This document shows, piece by piece, positions 55,508-64,000 of a stretch of DNA of 64,000 nucleotides; the stretch's first letter is position 1; each line of letters opens with the position of its first letter. The notes under the pieces are model-generated. The model searched no databases. It worked only from the letters and a program-made list of their open reading frames with translations, and was not told the origin of the DNA. The stretch lies in NCBI RefSeq assembly GCF_001553115.1, contig NZ_KQ960181.1, positions 148,237 through 212,236 of the forward strand, written 5' to 3'. Both the position numbers and the translations under genes were made by a program. Source of the DNA: Aedoeadaptatus coxii (lineage in GTDB: Bacteria > Bacillota > Clostridia > Tissierellales > Peptoniphilaceae).

Positions 55508-55822
55508 TTATTTATCAGAAATGGTAGCACCGCTGGACTTGATGACACGTACCTTTTTACCGTTTTCAAAAGTATAACCGATGCGGCTTCTCTTGTTGGT
55601 CTTGGTGTCATAGTACATGACGTTGGATACGTGGATCGGGGCTTCAGCTTTGGTGATACCCCCCGGGTTTTGCGGTCCTCTGGGTTTTTCGTGTTTGGTC
55701 ACGATGTTCACGCCTTCTACTACTACACGATCTTGTTTCGGTAGGGTGCGAACAACTTTGCCCTTTTTACCTTTGTCCTTGCCGGAAATGACTTCGACGG
55801 TATCTCCTTTTTTGATGCGCAT
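55508..55822 (-). CDS. rplX: 50S ribosomal protein L24
   Basis: 104 aa with a KOW motif ([20 protein letters not shown]), [15 protein letters not shown] and [16 protein letters not shown]. An assembly-initiator protein of the large subunit. Confidence 0.96.
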   Translation of the reverse strand: MRIKKGDTVEVISGKDKGKKGKVVRTLPKQDRVVVEGVNIVTKHEKPRGPQNPGGITKAEAPIHVSNVMYYDTKTNKRSRIGYTFENGKKVRVIKSSGATISDK

Positions 55823-55836
55823 TCTATGCCACCTCC

Positions 55837-56205
55837 TTAAAGAACTTCCGGAGCGAGGGAGATAATTCTCATGAAGTTATCGCCTCTGAGCTCTCTGGTT
55901 ACGGGCCCGAAAATACGGGTGCCTTGGGGATTCTTATCATCTTTGATAACAACGGCTGCGTTGTCGTCGAATTTAATGTAGGTTCCGTCGGGACGACGAA
56001 TGCCTTTTTTCGAACGAACGATAACCGCTTTTACCACGGCGCCTTTTTTAACAACGCCACCGGGTGTTGCTTGTTTGACGGAGCAAACGACGATGTCGCC
56101 GATGTTCGCATAACGACGATTGGTGCCGCCGAGAACTTTGATGACGCCAAGTTCTCTTGCGCCGGAGTTATCGGCAACTTTTAATCTGGTTTCTTGTTGA
56201 ATCAT
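55837..56205 (-). CDS. rplN: 50S ribosomal protein L14
   Basis: 122 aa: [60 protein letters not shown] and the end [11 protein letters not shown] match L14 throughout. Confidence 0.97.
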   Translation of the reverse strand: MIQQETRLKVADNSGARELGVIKVLGGTNRRYANIGDIVVCSVKQATPGGVVKKGAVVKAVIVRSKKGIRRPDGTYIKFDDNAAVVIKDDKNPQGTRIFGPVTRELRGDNFMRIISLAPEVL

Positions 56206-56218
56206 TCCGAGAACCTCC

Positions 56219-56473
56219 TTATTTCGCTTTTTCTACGATTTTGACGAGGCGGAATCTCTTGTCCTTGGAAAGGGGGCGGGTTTCCATCGCGCGAACGGTA
56301 TCGCCGATACCCGCTTCATTGTTCTCGTCGTGCACCTTGTATTTCGTGGTGTTTTTAAATCTCTTTTTATAGATAGGGTGAGTCTTGAAGGTCTCTACGG
56401 CTACGACAATCGTTTTGTCCATGGCATCGCTTACGACCTTACCGGAGATCACTTTACGTTGATTTCTTTCCAT
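56219..56473 (-). CDS. rpsQ: 30S ribosomal protein S17
   Basis: 84 aa OB fold: [40 protein letters not shown] and [20 protein letters not shown]. It binds the 5' domain of 16S rRNA. Confidence 0.97.
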   Translation of the reverse strand: MERNQRKVISGKVVSDAMDKTIVVAVETFKTHPIYKKRFKNTTKYKVHDENNEAGIGDTVRAMETRPLSKDKRFRLVKIVEKAK

Positions 56474-56476
56474 AAG

Positions 56477-56683
56477 TTACGCCTCCTTTTCCATGTTGAG
56501 CTCGCGCTCTCTTTGGATGGTTTTAACGCGTGCGATATCTTTTTTCACGCTTTTAATGGTGGACGGGTTATCTAATTGTCCAGTAGCCAGTTGAAAGCGA
56601 AGGTTGAAAAGTTCGTTTTTCAACTCGGACACCTTTTTATTCAGTTCGTCACCGGATAAATTACGGATGTCTTTATTTTTCAT
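56477..56683 (-). CDS. rpmC: 50S ribosomal protein L29
   Basis: 68 aa from the ATG at 56683 ([20 protein letters not shown]), the usual family start, with GAGGG upstream. The longer frame to 56707 lies inside rplP and is rejected. Its start overlaps the rplP end by 11 bases. Helical hairpin near the peptide exit. Confidence 0.95.
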   Translation of the reverse strand: MKNKDIRNLSGDELNKKVSELKNELFNLRFQLATGQLDNPSTIKSVKKDIARVKTIQRERELNMEKEA

Positions 56684-57113
56684 TCGAATCGCCCTCACTT
56701 TCTTCATGGTTTCTTGTGATGAAACGAGTCTTGATCGGCAACTTCATGGCCGCAAGGCGCATTGCTTCTCTTGCAACTTCTTCATCGACACCACCGAGTT
56801 CGAATAATACGCGACCCGGTTTAACGACTGCTACCCAGTATTCCGGAGAACCTTTACCGGAACCCATACGAGTTTCAGCAGGTTTTTCGGTTACGGGCTT
56901 GTCGGGGAATACTTTAATCCAAATATTACCGCCACGACGGATGTAACGTGTCATGGCACGACGTGCGGCCTCGATTTGATTGGAAGTGATCCAGGTCGGT
57001 TCCAATGCTTGGATGCCGTAATCACCGTAGGTTAACGTGTTGCCTCTGTGGGCGACACCTTTCATTCTCCCTCGATGTTGTCTCCGATATTTTACTCTTT
57101 TCGGCATTAACAT
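56673..57113 (-). CDS. rplP: 50S ribosomal protein L16
   Basis: 146 aa: [60 protein letters not shown] and [20 protein letters not shown]. It helps bind tRNA in the A site. Overlaps rpmC by 11 bases. Confidence 0.97.
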   Translation of the reverse strand: MLMPKRVKYRRQHRGRMKGVAHRGNTLTYGDYGIQALEPTWITSNQIEAARRAMTRYIRRGGNIWIKVFPDKPVTEKPAETRMGSGKGSPEYWVAVVKPGRVLFELGGVDEEVAREAMRLAAMKLPIKTRFITRNHEESEGDSNEK

Positions 57114-57130
57114 AGTGCTGTCCTCCTCAC

Positions 57131-57868
57131 TTACCGTCTGTCTTGGCCTTGGCCTTGATCGTTGCGGTTTGCTCCGCGGCGTCTGTTGTCATTGCCGCGA
57201 CGTTTTCTGTCTCTGCGGTTTCTGCGACCTTGAGGTGCTTCGGGAAGGACTTCGCCCTTGTAGAGCCATACCTTGACGCCGATTTTACCGTAGGTTGTGT
57301 CCGCTTCTGCGAAACCGTAGTCGATGTCTGCACGAAGGGTTTGAAGAGGAATCGTACCTTCGCTGTAGCCTTCACGGCGCGCCATGTCAGCACCGCCTAA
57401 ACGGCCGGAACATTGGGTACGGATACCTTTTACGCCTAAGCGCATAACACGTTGGATGGTTTGTTTCATCGCACGACGGAACGCAATACGGCGTTCGAGT
57501 TGAGCGGCGATGTTTTCTGCGATTAAGGTCGCATCTAAATCGGGGTTTTTGATTTCGTCGACGTTGATGACGACGCTTTTGCCCGTTAATTTTTCAAGCT
57601 CAGCGCGAAGCTCTTCGACGCCTGCACCGCCACGGCCGATGACCATGCCGGGTTTCGCTGTGGAAACCGATACTTTTACCTTGTTGGCGGCACGTTCGAT
57701 TTCGATGCGGGAAATACCTGCTTGAAATAAGTTCTTCTTAATATATTTACGAATTTTGTTGTCTTCGGCGAGGAGATCAGCAAAGTCTTTTTTGTCGGCA
57801 TACCATTTGGAATCCCAATCTTTAATGATCCCTACACGAAGCCCGTGCGGATTTACTTTTTGACCCAT
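57131..57868 (-). CDS. rpsC: 30S ribosomal protein S3 with extended basic tail
   Basis: 245 aa. [20 protein letters not shown], the KH domain ([20 protein letters not shown]) and the C-terminal domain with GCSGRLGG-like [20 protein letters not shown] are standard. After residue about 215 a low-complexity Arg/Asn/Gly/Asp-rich tail of about 30 residues follows ([20 protein letters not shown]), making it longer than the common 215-220 aa form. The tail probably contacts rRNA or is disordered. Confidence 0.95.
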   Translation of the reverse strand: MGQKVNPHGLRVGIIKDWDSKWYADKKDFADLLAEDNKIRKYIKKNLFQAGISRIEIERAANKVKVSVSTAKPGMVIGRGGAGVEELRAELEKLTGKSVVINVDEIKNPDLDATLIAENIAAQLERRIAFRRAMKQTIQRVMRLGVKGIRTQCSGRLGGADMARREGYSEGTIPLQTLRADIDYGFAEADTTYGKIGVKVWLYKGEVLPEAPQGRRNRRDRKRRGNDNRRRGANRNDQGQGQDRR

Positions 57869-57881
57869 TGTTCTCCTCCTT

Positions 57882-58217
57882 TTATTCCTTTTCCGAAACG
57901 ACCACGCCGATGTGGCTGGAACGTTTTAAGATCGGATACGCCATACCCTTTGCTTTGGGGCGATAACGTTTCATCGTCGGACCGTCGTTCGCATATGCTT
58001 CTTTAACGATAAGATCGGCGCGATCCAAGTTAAGGTTGTTTTCTGCATTTGCGACAGCGGAGTGAAGAACTTTGTATAGTTCACGCGCACCGCGCTTGGG
58101 TGTAAACTTCAATAACGCTAACGCTTCATCGACTTGTTTGCCGCGAATTTCCGCGCAAATGAAGTTAACCTTCAAAGGAGAAATGCGCACGTATTTTGCA
58201 ATTGCTCTTGCTTCCAT
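57882..58217 (-). CDS. rplV: 50S ribosomal protein L22
   Basis: 111 aa: [40 protein letters not shown] and the loop with [20 protein letters not shown], which lines the exit tunnel. Confidence 0.96.
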   Translation of the reverse strand: MEARAIAKYVRISPLKVNFICAEIRGKQVDEALALLKFTPKRGARELYKVLHSAVANAENNLNLDRADLIVKEAYANDGPTMKRYRPKAKGMAYPILKRSSHIGVVVSEKE

Positions 58218-58230
58218 TCGTTACTCCTCC

Positions 58231-58509
58231 TTACATTCTCGTGGTTTTTTCGCCACCGCCGTGACCGCGGTAGGTTCTGGTCAAGACAAACTCGCCGAGT
58301 TTGTGACCAACCATGTCTTCTGTAATGTATACCGGTACGTGTTTTCTGCCGTCGTGAACTGCGATGGTATGGGATACCATTTCCGGGAAGATCGTCGAAC
58401 GACGAGACCACGTTTTGATTACTTCTTGTTTATTAGCTGCGTTGAGGGCGTCAACTTTCTTAAGCAAATGTTCGTCTGCGAAAGGGCCCTTTTTAATGGA
58501 TCTGGACAT
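58231..58509 (-). CDS. rpsS: 30S ribosomal protein S19
   Basis: 92 aa from the ATG at 58509 ([20 protein letters not shown]), with GGAGGAAGTA upstream. The longer frame to 58608 lies within rplB and is rejected. It contains [20 protein letters not shown] and [15 protein letters not shown]. Confidence 0.97.
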   Translation of the reverse strand: MSRSIKKGPFADEHLLKKVDALNAANKQEVIKTWSRRSTIFPEMVSHTIAVHDGRKHVPVYITEDMVGHKLGEFVLTRTYRGHGGGEKTTRM

Positions 58510-58523
58510 TACTTCCTCCTCCC

Positions 58524-59354
58524 TTATTTCGTTCTGCGGCGAACGATGTAACGATCGCTCTTCTTGTTCTTCTTGCGAGTCTTCAAGCCGAGTGTCTTTT
58601 TGCCCCAAGGCGTCATCGGCGAGGGACGTCCGATCGGTGTACGACCTTCACCACCACCATGGGGGTGATCGACGGGGTTCATTGCGGAACCGCGTACGTG
58701 GGGACGGAAACCTAAGTGACGTTTCTTACCGGCTTTACCGAGGTTGATCAACTCGTGAGCGGAGTTACCGACACTGCCGACGGTTGCGCGGCATTCGATG
58801 CTGACGCGTCTGTATTCGCCGGAGGGGAGGCGTAATTGTGCCATTTTACCTTCCTTAGCGGAAAGCTGAGCGCTGGTACCTGCAGAACGTGCAAGTTGGC
58901 CGCCCTTACCCGGTGTCATTTCGATGTTGTGAATGGTAGTACCGACGGGGATGGCACGTAAGGGAAGTGCGTTACCGATTTTGATGTCGGCATCTTCGCC
59001 GCTTTCCACTTTGTCGCCGACCTTTAATCCCTTCGGCGCTAAGATGTAGCGTTTTTCACCATCCGCATAGTTTAATAATGCGATGTAGGCGGTACGGTTG
59101 GGGTCGTATTCGATTTCGGCAACTCTTGCAGGTACACCGTCTTTAAGACGTTTAAAGTCGATGATTCTGTATTTTTTAGCTGCCCCGCCGCCGCGATGAC
59201 GGCTGGTAATACGACCGTGTGCGTTACGGCCTGCGGATTTATTTAAGCTTACGACTAAGCTTTTTTCCGGTCTGTTTCTTGTAATTTCTTCAAAACTGGC
59301 GACGGTCATGCCGCGGCGGCCGTTCGTCGTCGGTTTATATCTTTTGATCTCCAT
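58524..59354 (-). CDS. rplB: 50S ribosomal protein L2
   Basis: 276 aa: [40 protein letters not shown] and [20 protein letters not shown], the peptidyl-transferase-centre loop with the conserved His. Length is standard. Confidence 0.97.
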   Translation of the reverse strand: MEIKRYKPTTNGRRGMTVASFEEITRNRPEKSLVVSLNKSAGRNAHGRITSRHRGGGAAKKYRIIDFKRLKDGVPARVAEIEYDPNRTAYIALLNYADGEKRYILAPKGLKVGDKVESGEDADIKIGNALPLRAIPVGTTIHNIEMTPGKGGQLARSAGTSAQLSAKEGKMAQLRLPSGEYRRVSIECRATVGSVGNSAHELINLGKAGKKRHLGFRPHVRGSAMNPVDHPHGGGEGRTPIGRPSPMTPWGKKTLGLKTRKKNKKSDRYIVRRRTK

Positions 59355-59372
59355 GAATATCCCTCCTTAGGC

Positions 59373-59663
59373 TTATTGCATGCTGTCGAAGAATTCAATC
59401 GGTTCAGAACCGGGAGCCAGCGTCACGATAGCCTTTTTCCAGTCGGGACGTTTGCCGACGTTCATGCCTTGACGTTTAACCTTACCGGTCATGTTCATCG
59501 TGTTGACCTTTGCGACTTTTACGGAAAAGATCTCTTCGATGGCTTTTTTGATTTCCGATTTGTTGCTCTTCTTCGCCACTTCAAAGGTGTACTTGTCTTC
59601 TTCCATGTCCGCCATCGTCTTTTCAGTGATGACCGGGCGAATAATGATATCAAAGTTTTTCAT
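59373..59663 (-). CDS. rplW: 50S ribosomal protein L23
   Basis: 96 aa: FDIIIRPVITEKTMADMEED, KYTFEVAKKSNKSEIKKAIE and RPDWKKAIVTLAPGSEPIEF. It docks trigger factor and SRP at the tunnel exit. Its ATG shares one base with the rplD stop. Confidence 0.96.
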   Translation of the reverse strand: MKNFDIIIRPVITEKTMADMEEDKYTFEVAKKSNKSEIKKAIEEIFSVKVAKVNTMNMTGKVKRQGMNVGKRPDWKKAIVTLAPGSEPIEFFDSMQ

Positions 59664-60289
59664 TAGTTATACACCTCCACAAGTTTATCCAATGCATCCT
59701 TCGTGAGGATCAGGGAGTCGTATTTCAAAATGTCATACACATTGAGGGTGCCGACGCTTAAAACTTTTACATTTTCAAGGTTTCTGGCACTTAATACTAA
59801 GTTCTTATCGCTTTCGTCTGCCGTTACAAATAACGCTTTTTTCTTTGCACCCATTGCCTTTAAGTGGTTTGCAAATACGCTTGTTTTAGGAGCATCTAAA
59901 GCGAATTTGTCGACGACGATTAATTCTTCTTCTTGAACCTTAGCGGTTAAGACGGATTTCATCGCTAAGCGACGAACTTTTTTCGGTGTAGTGTAGCGAT
60001 AGCTTCTCGGCTTAGCCGCAAAGACGATACCGCCGCCACGCCATTGAGGAGAACGGATGGAACCTTGTCTTGCACGACCGGTACCTTTTTGTCTCCAGGG
60101 TTTTCTGCCGCCACCGCGAACCTCTGCGCGAGTTTTAGCGGACTGTGTGCCTTGTCGTCTGTTGGCTAAAATGTTTTTAACCACTAAGTAGACGACGTGT
60201 TCGTTGATTTCTACATTGAAAATATCGTCTGCAAGCTCGATCGTATCGACCGACTTACCTTCGATATCTACCATTTGGAACTTCGTCAT
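59663..60289 (-). CDS. rplD: 50S ribosomal protein L4
   Basis: 208 aa: [40 protein letters not shown] and [20 protein letters not shown] form the tunnel loop typical of L4. In some bacteria it also regulates its own operon. Confidence 0.96.
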   Translation of the reverse strand: MTKFQMVDIEGKSVDTIELADDIFNVEINEHVVYLVVKNILANRRQGTQSAKTRAEVRGGGRKPWRQKGTGRARQGSIRSPQWRGGGIVFAAKPRSYRYTTPKKVRRLAMKSVLTAKVQEEELIVVDKFALDAPKTSVFANHLKAMGAKKKALFVTADESDKNLVLSARNLENVKVLSVGTLNVYDILKYDSLILTKDALDKLVEVYN

Positions 60290-60309
60290 ATCTCTTGTCC
60301 TCCTCTCGC

Positions 60310-60942
60310 TTATTTACTGTTCTTAACAGTGGCACGGACGCGAACGAGTCCGTTCTTCGGTCCGGGAACGGCGCCCTTAACTAAAAGGAAATTATTTTCT
60401 GCATCGACGCGGACGATTTCGAGGTTTTGAACGGTAACGCGTTCATTACCCATGCGACCCATCATGCGGTGACCTTTCCATACGCGGCCGGGGAAGGATG
60501 CAGCACCCATACCACCGGGCATTCTGTGGAATTTGGAACCGTGGGTTTCGCGACCGCGGCCGAAGTTGTGGCGTTTAATAAGACCTGCCGTACCTTTACC
60601 TTTGCTGGTGCCGGTAACGTCGACCTTGTCGCCTACTTCGAAGATGTCGACTTTAAGTTCGTCGCCGACATTGTATTCTTCGCCCTCAGCTAAGGGGAAT
60701 TCACGAAGAACTTTCTTAAATGCCACGCCGGCTTTATCGTAGTGGCCCTTTAACGGTTTGTTAACGCGTTTTTCTTTTACGGCACCGGTTGCAACTTGAA
60801 TCGCATTGTAGCCGTCGATTTCAACGGTTTTACGTTGAACGACAACTTGCGGTTCCACTGCGATAACCGTAACGGGAACTTGCGCCCCTTCTTCGGTAAA
60901 GATTTGGGTCATGCCGACCTTTTTACCTAATGCATATTTCAT
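60310..60942 (-). CDS. rplC: 50S ribosomal protein L3
   Basis: 210 aa: [40 protein letters not shown] and [20 protein letters not shown]. It reaches the peptidyl transferase centre. The start follows a 50-base gap after rpsJ. Confidence 0.97.
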   Translation of the reverse strand: MKYALGKKVGMTQIFTEEGAQVPVTVIAVEPQVVVQRKTVEIDGYNAIQVATGAVKEKRVNKPLKGHYDKAGVAFKKVLREFPLAEGEEYNVGDELKVDIFEVGDKVDVTGTSKGKGTAGLIKRHNFGRGRETHGSKFHRMPGGMGAASFPGRVWKGHRMMGRMGNERVTVQNLEIVRVDAENNFLLVKGAVPGPKNGLVRVRATVKNSK

Positions 60943-60992
60943 AAAATACCTCCATTACAGCGGATTGCCTGGCAATCATATAGTCCGACAGC

Positions 60993-61310
60993 TTACAGTT
61001 TTATCTCGATATCTACGCCTGCGGGCAGATTGAGTTTCATTAAAGAATCCACCGTCTTTTGGTTCGGGTTCATGATGTCGATAAGACGCTTGTGCGTTCT
61101 TTGTTCGAATTGTTCCCGGCTATCCTTATGTTTGTGTACGGAACGAAGAATGGTGATGATTTCTTTTTCCGTGGGAAGGGGTACCGGACCCGATACGTCA
61201 GCGCCGCTGGCTTTTGTCGCTTCGACAATTCTTTGTGCGGAGCTGTCTAAGAGCTCGTGGTCATAAGCTTTCAAACGAATTCTGATTTTTTGTTTTACAT
61301 TTGCAGACAT
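60993..61310 (-). CDS. rpsJ: 30S ribosomal protein S10
   Basis: 105 aa: [40 protein letters not shown] and [20 protein letters not shown]. It also takes part in NusG/NusB-linked antitermination. First gene of the supercluster. Confidence 0.97.
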   Translation of the reverse strand: MSANVKQKIRIRLKAYDHELLDSSAQRIVEATKASGADVSGPVPLPTEKEIITILRSVHKHKDSREQFEQRTHKRLIDIMNPNQKTVDSLMKLNLPAGVDIEIKL

Positions 61311-61530
61311 TAAGTCCCTCCTATTGCATTTTCCTCAAATTAAGGGAAAGAACGCCGATCAACCGATCCGGGTGTTTTCTCCACCCCATAAAAAATATGG
61401 GCGTTCCGTCGCCCAATTCCAGATTGGACATTACTAAACAATAATTCCCTTTTCCGCAAGCCTCCGATGCGAACACATCTTTGCGCCTGTTTCAAAGCCA
61501 CCTATTGTGTCAACGCATGTCTTACGCATA
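61311..61530 (-). other. Leader of the S10 operon
   Basis: About 215 nt between the rpsJ promoter and the start codon, with no gene. CGGGTGTTTTCTCCACCCC and short complementary stretches occur, but no known leader motif was recognised. SD AGGAGGGAC precedes rpsJ. Confidence 0.5.
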
Positions 61531-61537
61531 CTCAAGT

Positions 61538-61566
61538 ATTATAACTTAAAAAATACCTAAAATCAA
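61538..61566 (-). promoter_or_regulatory. SigA promoter of the S10-spc-alpha supercluster
   Basis: -35 TTGATT (61566-61561), 17-base spacer, -10 TATAAT (61543-61538). The gap upstream (61567-61741) holds only an imperfect hairpin at 61599-61620 (GTGAAA ... TTTCAC). Confidence 0.85.
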
Positions 61567-61741
61567 GAGAACTTCGCCGTTTCTCAAAGAAAAAACGTGA
61601 AAGTTTAAAACTTTTCACTTTTCGACGATCTCTCGTAGGCAACTTTTATACCTTAACAGATCCTTCGTCAGCTTACAAGCCTTTTATCGATTTATTTTTC
61701 ATTTCTTCGTGCTTTTATGATTGCCCATTGAATCTTGATCC

Positions 61742-61780
61742 AAAAACAAATGCTCTCTTTCAAGATTTGAAAGAGAGCAT
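61742..61780 (-). terminator. Rho-independent terminator after the PPOX-family gene
   Basis: ATGCTCTCTTTCAA, loop ATC, TTGAAAGAGAGCAT on the minus strand (14-bp perfect stem), then TTTGTTTTTG. Confidence 0.85.
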
Positions 61781-61803
61781 CCTCGATAATATGAAGTTTT
61801 AAT

Positions 61804-62202
61804 TTAAAACTCGATCTCCAGTTCTTTTCCCATCATGGTTTTTAGGGATACAGTTGCATTGTCGATAGTGTAGATTTCAAATACATCGTCGTCTTCTGTA
61901 TAGCCCACTTTTTTCAGCATGGGAAGTGCTTCTAATGCTGCCCGTTTAGATTCCTTCGACGTAATAAACTTGGCTTCTCCCTTCAAACGGAGGGTATTCA
62001 TCTTCTCGTCTATGGCACAAATTTCCATTTTCGGGTGGTCGGAAAGTTGTTTGTACATTTCCTTGCGCGTGTCCGTGTAGAATGCGAGTTTGCCCTCGTA
62101 ATCCATGACAAATCCAATAGGTCGTACACGACCGCACTCTCCGTCGGTAGTGGCGGCGTAAAATACTTTGGCCTTTTGTAAGAATTCCAATACTTTCATC
62201 AT
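61804..62202 (-). CDS. Pyridoxamine 5'-phosphate oxidase-family FMN-binding protein
   Basis: 132 aa with a split-barrel flavin fold: KVFYAATTDGECGRVRPIGF, then GKLAFYTDTRKEMYKQLSDH and MEICAIDEKMNTLRLKGEAK, matching small PPOX-family proteins of anaerobes. The likely role is an FMN- or F420-type redox protein; the substrate is unknown. Two adjacent ATG codons (62202, 62199) both fit the SD GGGAGA. It lies between the clpB terminator and its own terminator, so it is probably a single-gene unit. Confidence 0.85.
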   Translation of the reverse strand: MMKVLEFLQKAKVFYAATTDGECGRVRPIGFVMDYEGKLAFYTDTRKEMYKQLSDHPKMEICAIDEKMNTLRLKGEAKFITSKESKRAALEALPMLKKVGYTEDDDVFEIYTIDNATVSLKTMMGKELEIEF

Positions 62203-62270
62203 TCGTCTCCCTTATTAATTTATCCCTATGCCTTACTCTCGAACTTTGATTTACATGTACCCTATGTAGA

Positions 62271-62308
62271 AAGAAAATACGCACAAGCTATTAAATACCT
62301 GTGCGTAT
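62271..62308 (-). terminator. Rho-independent terminator after clpB
   Basis: ATACGCACA ... TGTGCGTAT (9-bp stem with a 14-base loop) followed on the minus strand by TTTTCTTTC. It lies a few bases past the clpB stop. Confidence 0.7.
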
Positions 62309-62313
62309 GAGCT

Positions 62314-64000
62314 TTATTTATTAAAAGTGTAATCTTCGCCGTCGTAATCGACCGTGACGTGGTCGCCGTCCATAATTGTTCCCGCAATAAGGGCGCGGGA
62401 AAGTTTGGTTTCGATATGGTTTTGGATATAGCGTTTGACAGGTCTTGCACCGTATTGCACGGTGTAAGCTTCTTCGAGAATTTGATCTTTCGCTTTGTCC
62501 GTTAAGGCGATGGTAATGTTGCGTTCTTCCAAGCGCATGGAAATTTCAGCCACGGATACGTCGATGATGCGTTTGATTTCATCTTTTTGTAAGGGGGTGA
62601 AGAGTACAATTTCGTCCACACGATTTAAGAATTCCGGGCGGAAGTGCGCCTTTAATTGATCGGAAACATCTTTCCGTGCTTCATCGGTTATGGTGCCGTC
62701 GCTTCCCATACCTTCGATAAGGTCTTGGGATCCGATGTTGGAGGTCATAATGATGACGGTATTTTTAAAATCTACCGTACGGCCTTGATTATCGGTTAAG
62801 CGACCGTCGTCCAATACTTGCAATAAAATATTGAATACGTCGGGGTGAGCTTTTTCGATTTCGTCGAAGAGGATGACGGAGTAGGGTTTTCTCCTGACGG
62901 CTTCTGTTAATTGGCCGCCTTCATCGTACCCTACATATCCCGGAGGAGAACCTACGAGACGGGAGACGCTGTGTTTTTCCATGTATTCGCTCATGTCGAT
63001 ACGAATCATGTTCCGTTCGTCATCGAAGAGGGCTTCGGTTAAAGCTTTTGCCGTTTCCGTCTTGCCGACGCCGGTGGGTCCTAAGAAGATAAAGCTGCCG
63101 ATGGGGCGATTTTCCGCTTTCAACCCTGCCCTTGCCCGGAGCACGGCATCGGATACGGCTTGGGTGGCTTCGTCTTGTCCAATAACGCGTTTTTTCAGGA
63201 TGTCGTCTAAATGGAGAAGTTTTTCTCTTTCCGTTTCGGCGAGTTTCGTAACGGGAATGCCCGTCCATTTGCTGACGACGGCGGCGATTTCTTCTTCGGT
63301 AACTTCTTCTTTTATAAGCTTGCCTTCGCCTTTTTCCTTTTCTTGTTCCCGTTTAAGCTTTTCTTCCAATTCGGGGAGTTTACCGTATTTCAGAGCGGAA
63401 AGTTTTTCCAGATCGTATTTTCTTTCGGCCTCTTCGATTTCGTGACGTACGCGATCGATGGCTTCTTTTAAATTCTTTTCCCCTTCCAGCTCTTTCTTTT
63501 CCGATTCCCAACGGGCGATAAGGGCATCGTAGCGCGCCTTTTCTTCCGCCAGTTCTCCTTCTAAGGTTTCGAGGCGTTTTTTCGACGCGTCGTCGGTTTC
63601 TTTTTTAAGTGCTTCCCTTTCGATTTCAAGTTGAAGGATGCGCCGTCTGATTTCGTCGATTTCCGTAGGCATGGATTCAATTTCCGTCCGCACCATGGCG
63701 CAGGCTTCATCCATTAAGTCGATGGCCTTGTCGGGCAGGAAACGATCGGTAATGTAGCGATCGCTTAAAACCGCCGCTTGAATGACGGCGCCGTCGGAAA
63801 TGCGGATGCCGTGGTAGATTTCGTATTTTTCCTTTAACCCTCTTAAAATGGAAATGGTGTCTTCTACCGTAGGTTCATCTACTTGAACTTTTTGGAAACG
63901 ACGTTCCAGTGCCGGATCTTTTTCGATGTATTTACGGTATTCATCCAAGGTGGTGGCACCGATGGTGCGCAGTTCCCCTCTCGCCAGCATGGGCTTTAAG
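62314..64000 (-). CDS. clpB: ATP-dependent chaperone ClpB, 3' part (5' end outside the window)
   Basis: About 561 C-terminal residues are present. They cover the end of the first AAA+ domain ([20 protein letters not shown], then the arginine finger at PALERRF) and the M-domain coiled coil (about 100-230 of this fragment), which separates ClpB from ClpC/E. The second AAA+ domain has Walker [15 protein letters not shown], the GYVGYDEGG pore loop and Walker [16 protein letters not shown], and a C-terminal domain follows. ClpB works with DnaK to resolve aggregates. The reading frame is open at the right edge, so the start is not visible. Confidence 0.96.
   Translation of the reverse strand, partial: LKPMLARGELRTIGATTLDEYRKYIEKDPALERRFQKVQVDEPTVEDTISILRGLKEKYEIYHGIRISDGAVIQAAVLSDRYITDRFLPDKAIDLMDEACAMVRTEIESMPTEIDEIRRRILQLEIEREALKKETDDASKKRLETLEGELAEEKARYDALIARWESEKKELEGEKNLKEAIDRVRHEIEEAERKYDLEKLSALKYGKLPELEEKLKREQEKEKGEGKLIKEEVTEEEIAAVVSKWTGIPVTKLAETEREKLLHLDDILKKRVIGQDEATQAVSDAVLRARAGLKAENRPIGSFIFLGPTGVGKTETAKALTEALFDDERNMIRIDMSEYMEKHSVSRLVGSPPGYVGYDEGGQLTEAVRRKPYSVILFDEIEKAHPDVFNILLQVLDDGRLTDNQGRTVDFKNTVIIMTSNIGSQDLIEGMGSDGTITDEARKDVSDQLKAHFRPEFLNRVDEIVLFTPLQKDEIKRIIDVSVAEISMRLEERNITIALTDKAKDQILEEAYTVQYGARPVKRYIQNHIETKLSRALIAGTIMDGDHVTVDYDGEDYTFNK

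Noticed and set aside
58510-58608. N-terminal extension of rpsS
   Set aside because: Lies inside the rplB coding region and has no homology to S19; the internal ATG has a strong SD.
1-64000. tRNA, rRNA, CRISPR or prophage genes
   Set aside because: None recognised on either strand while reading the gaps between genes.

Overview
The window looks like a chromosomal segment of a low-to-mid GC Gram-positive anaerobe (Firmicutes sensu lato). Supporting signs are a T-box leader on serS, a yybP-ykoY riboswitch, a FeoA-FeoA-FeoB iron system, a ferredoxin, S-layer-homology (SLH) surface proteins, a type-2 isopentenyl-diphosphate isomerase and a Bacillus-like order yybS-gdpP-rplI-dnaB. Very large SLH, SHIRT and FIVAR-type surface proteins together with intermediate GC would fit the Tissierellia/Peptoniphilaceae (Aedoeadaptatus- or Murdochiella-like). 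That family-level guess is an inference and is not proven by the sequence. Nearly everything is on the minus strand; one transporter gene (45270-46199) is the only convincing plus-strand gene.

Layout. 1-397: internally deleted IS3-family remnant. 566-17938: three giant secreted surface proteins (1637, 2462 and 1638 aa) in one direction, transcribed from about 18.4 kb leftward, with GC-rich hairpins in both gaps and a long leader upstream; only the last one carries SLH anchor repeats. 18776-27740: trxB and fni; a P-type cation ATPase behind a Mn2+-type yybP-ykoY riboswitch; a sodium:solute symporter paired with a degenerate metallophosphoesterase; and serS with a T-box. 27770-31060: a 55-aa ferredoxin and the feoA-feoA-feoB-(Cys-rich small membrane protein) operon. 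31294-36880: yybS-gdpP-rplI-dnaB-uppP operon. 36925-43666: a 2188-aa SLH protein with two NEAT-like domains, transcribed from a promoter overlapped by a near-consensus Fur box. 43855-45035: rpsF-ssb-rpsR. 45157-47313: a DMT transporter (plus) facing a TrkA-type K+ channel (minus). 47451-61566: the S10-spc-alpha ribosomal protein supercluster (rpsJ to rplQ) including secY, adk and infA. 61742-64000: a PPOX-family flavoprotein and the 3' part of clpB, cut by the window edge.

How it fits together. The accessory theme is the cell surface plus metal homeostasis: iron uptake (Feo), a probable haem/haemoprotein-binding surface protein under Fur, and Mn2+-controlled cation export. The most interesting parts are the three-gene surface cluster, the Fur-controlled NEAT-SLH protein, and the symporter/degenerate-phosphoesterase pair, for which no function can be assigned. 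No tRNA, rRNA, CRISPR array or prophage was seen. Several small genes (ferredoxin, FeoB-associated protein, rpmJ, rpmD) were found by reading the sequence directly.
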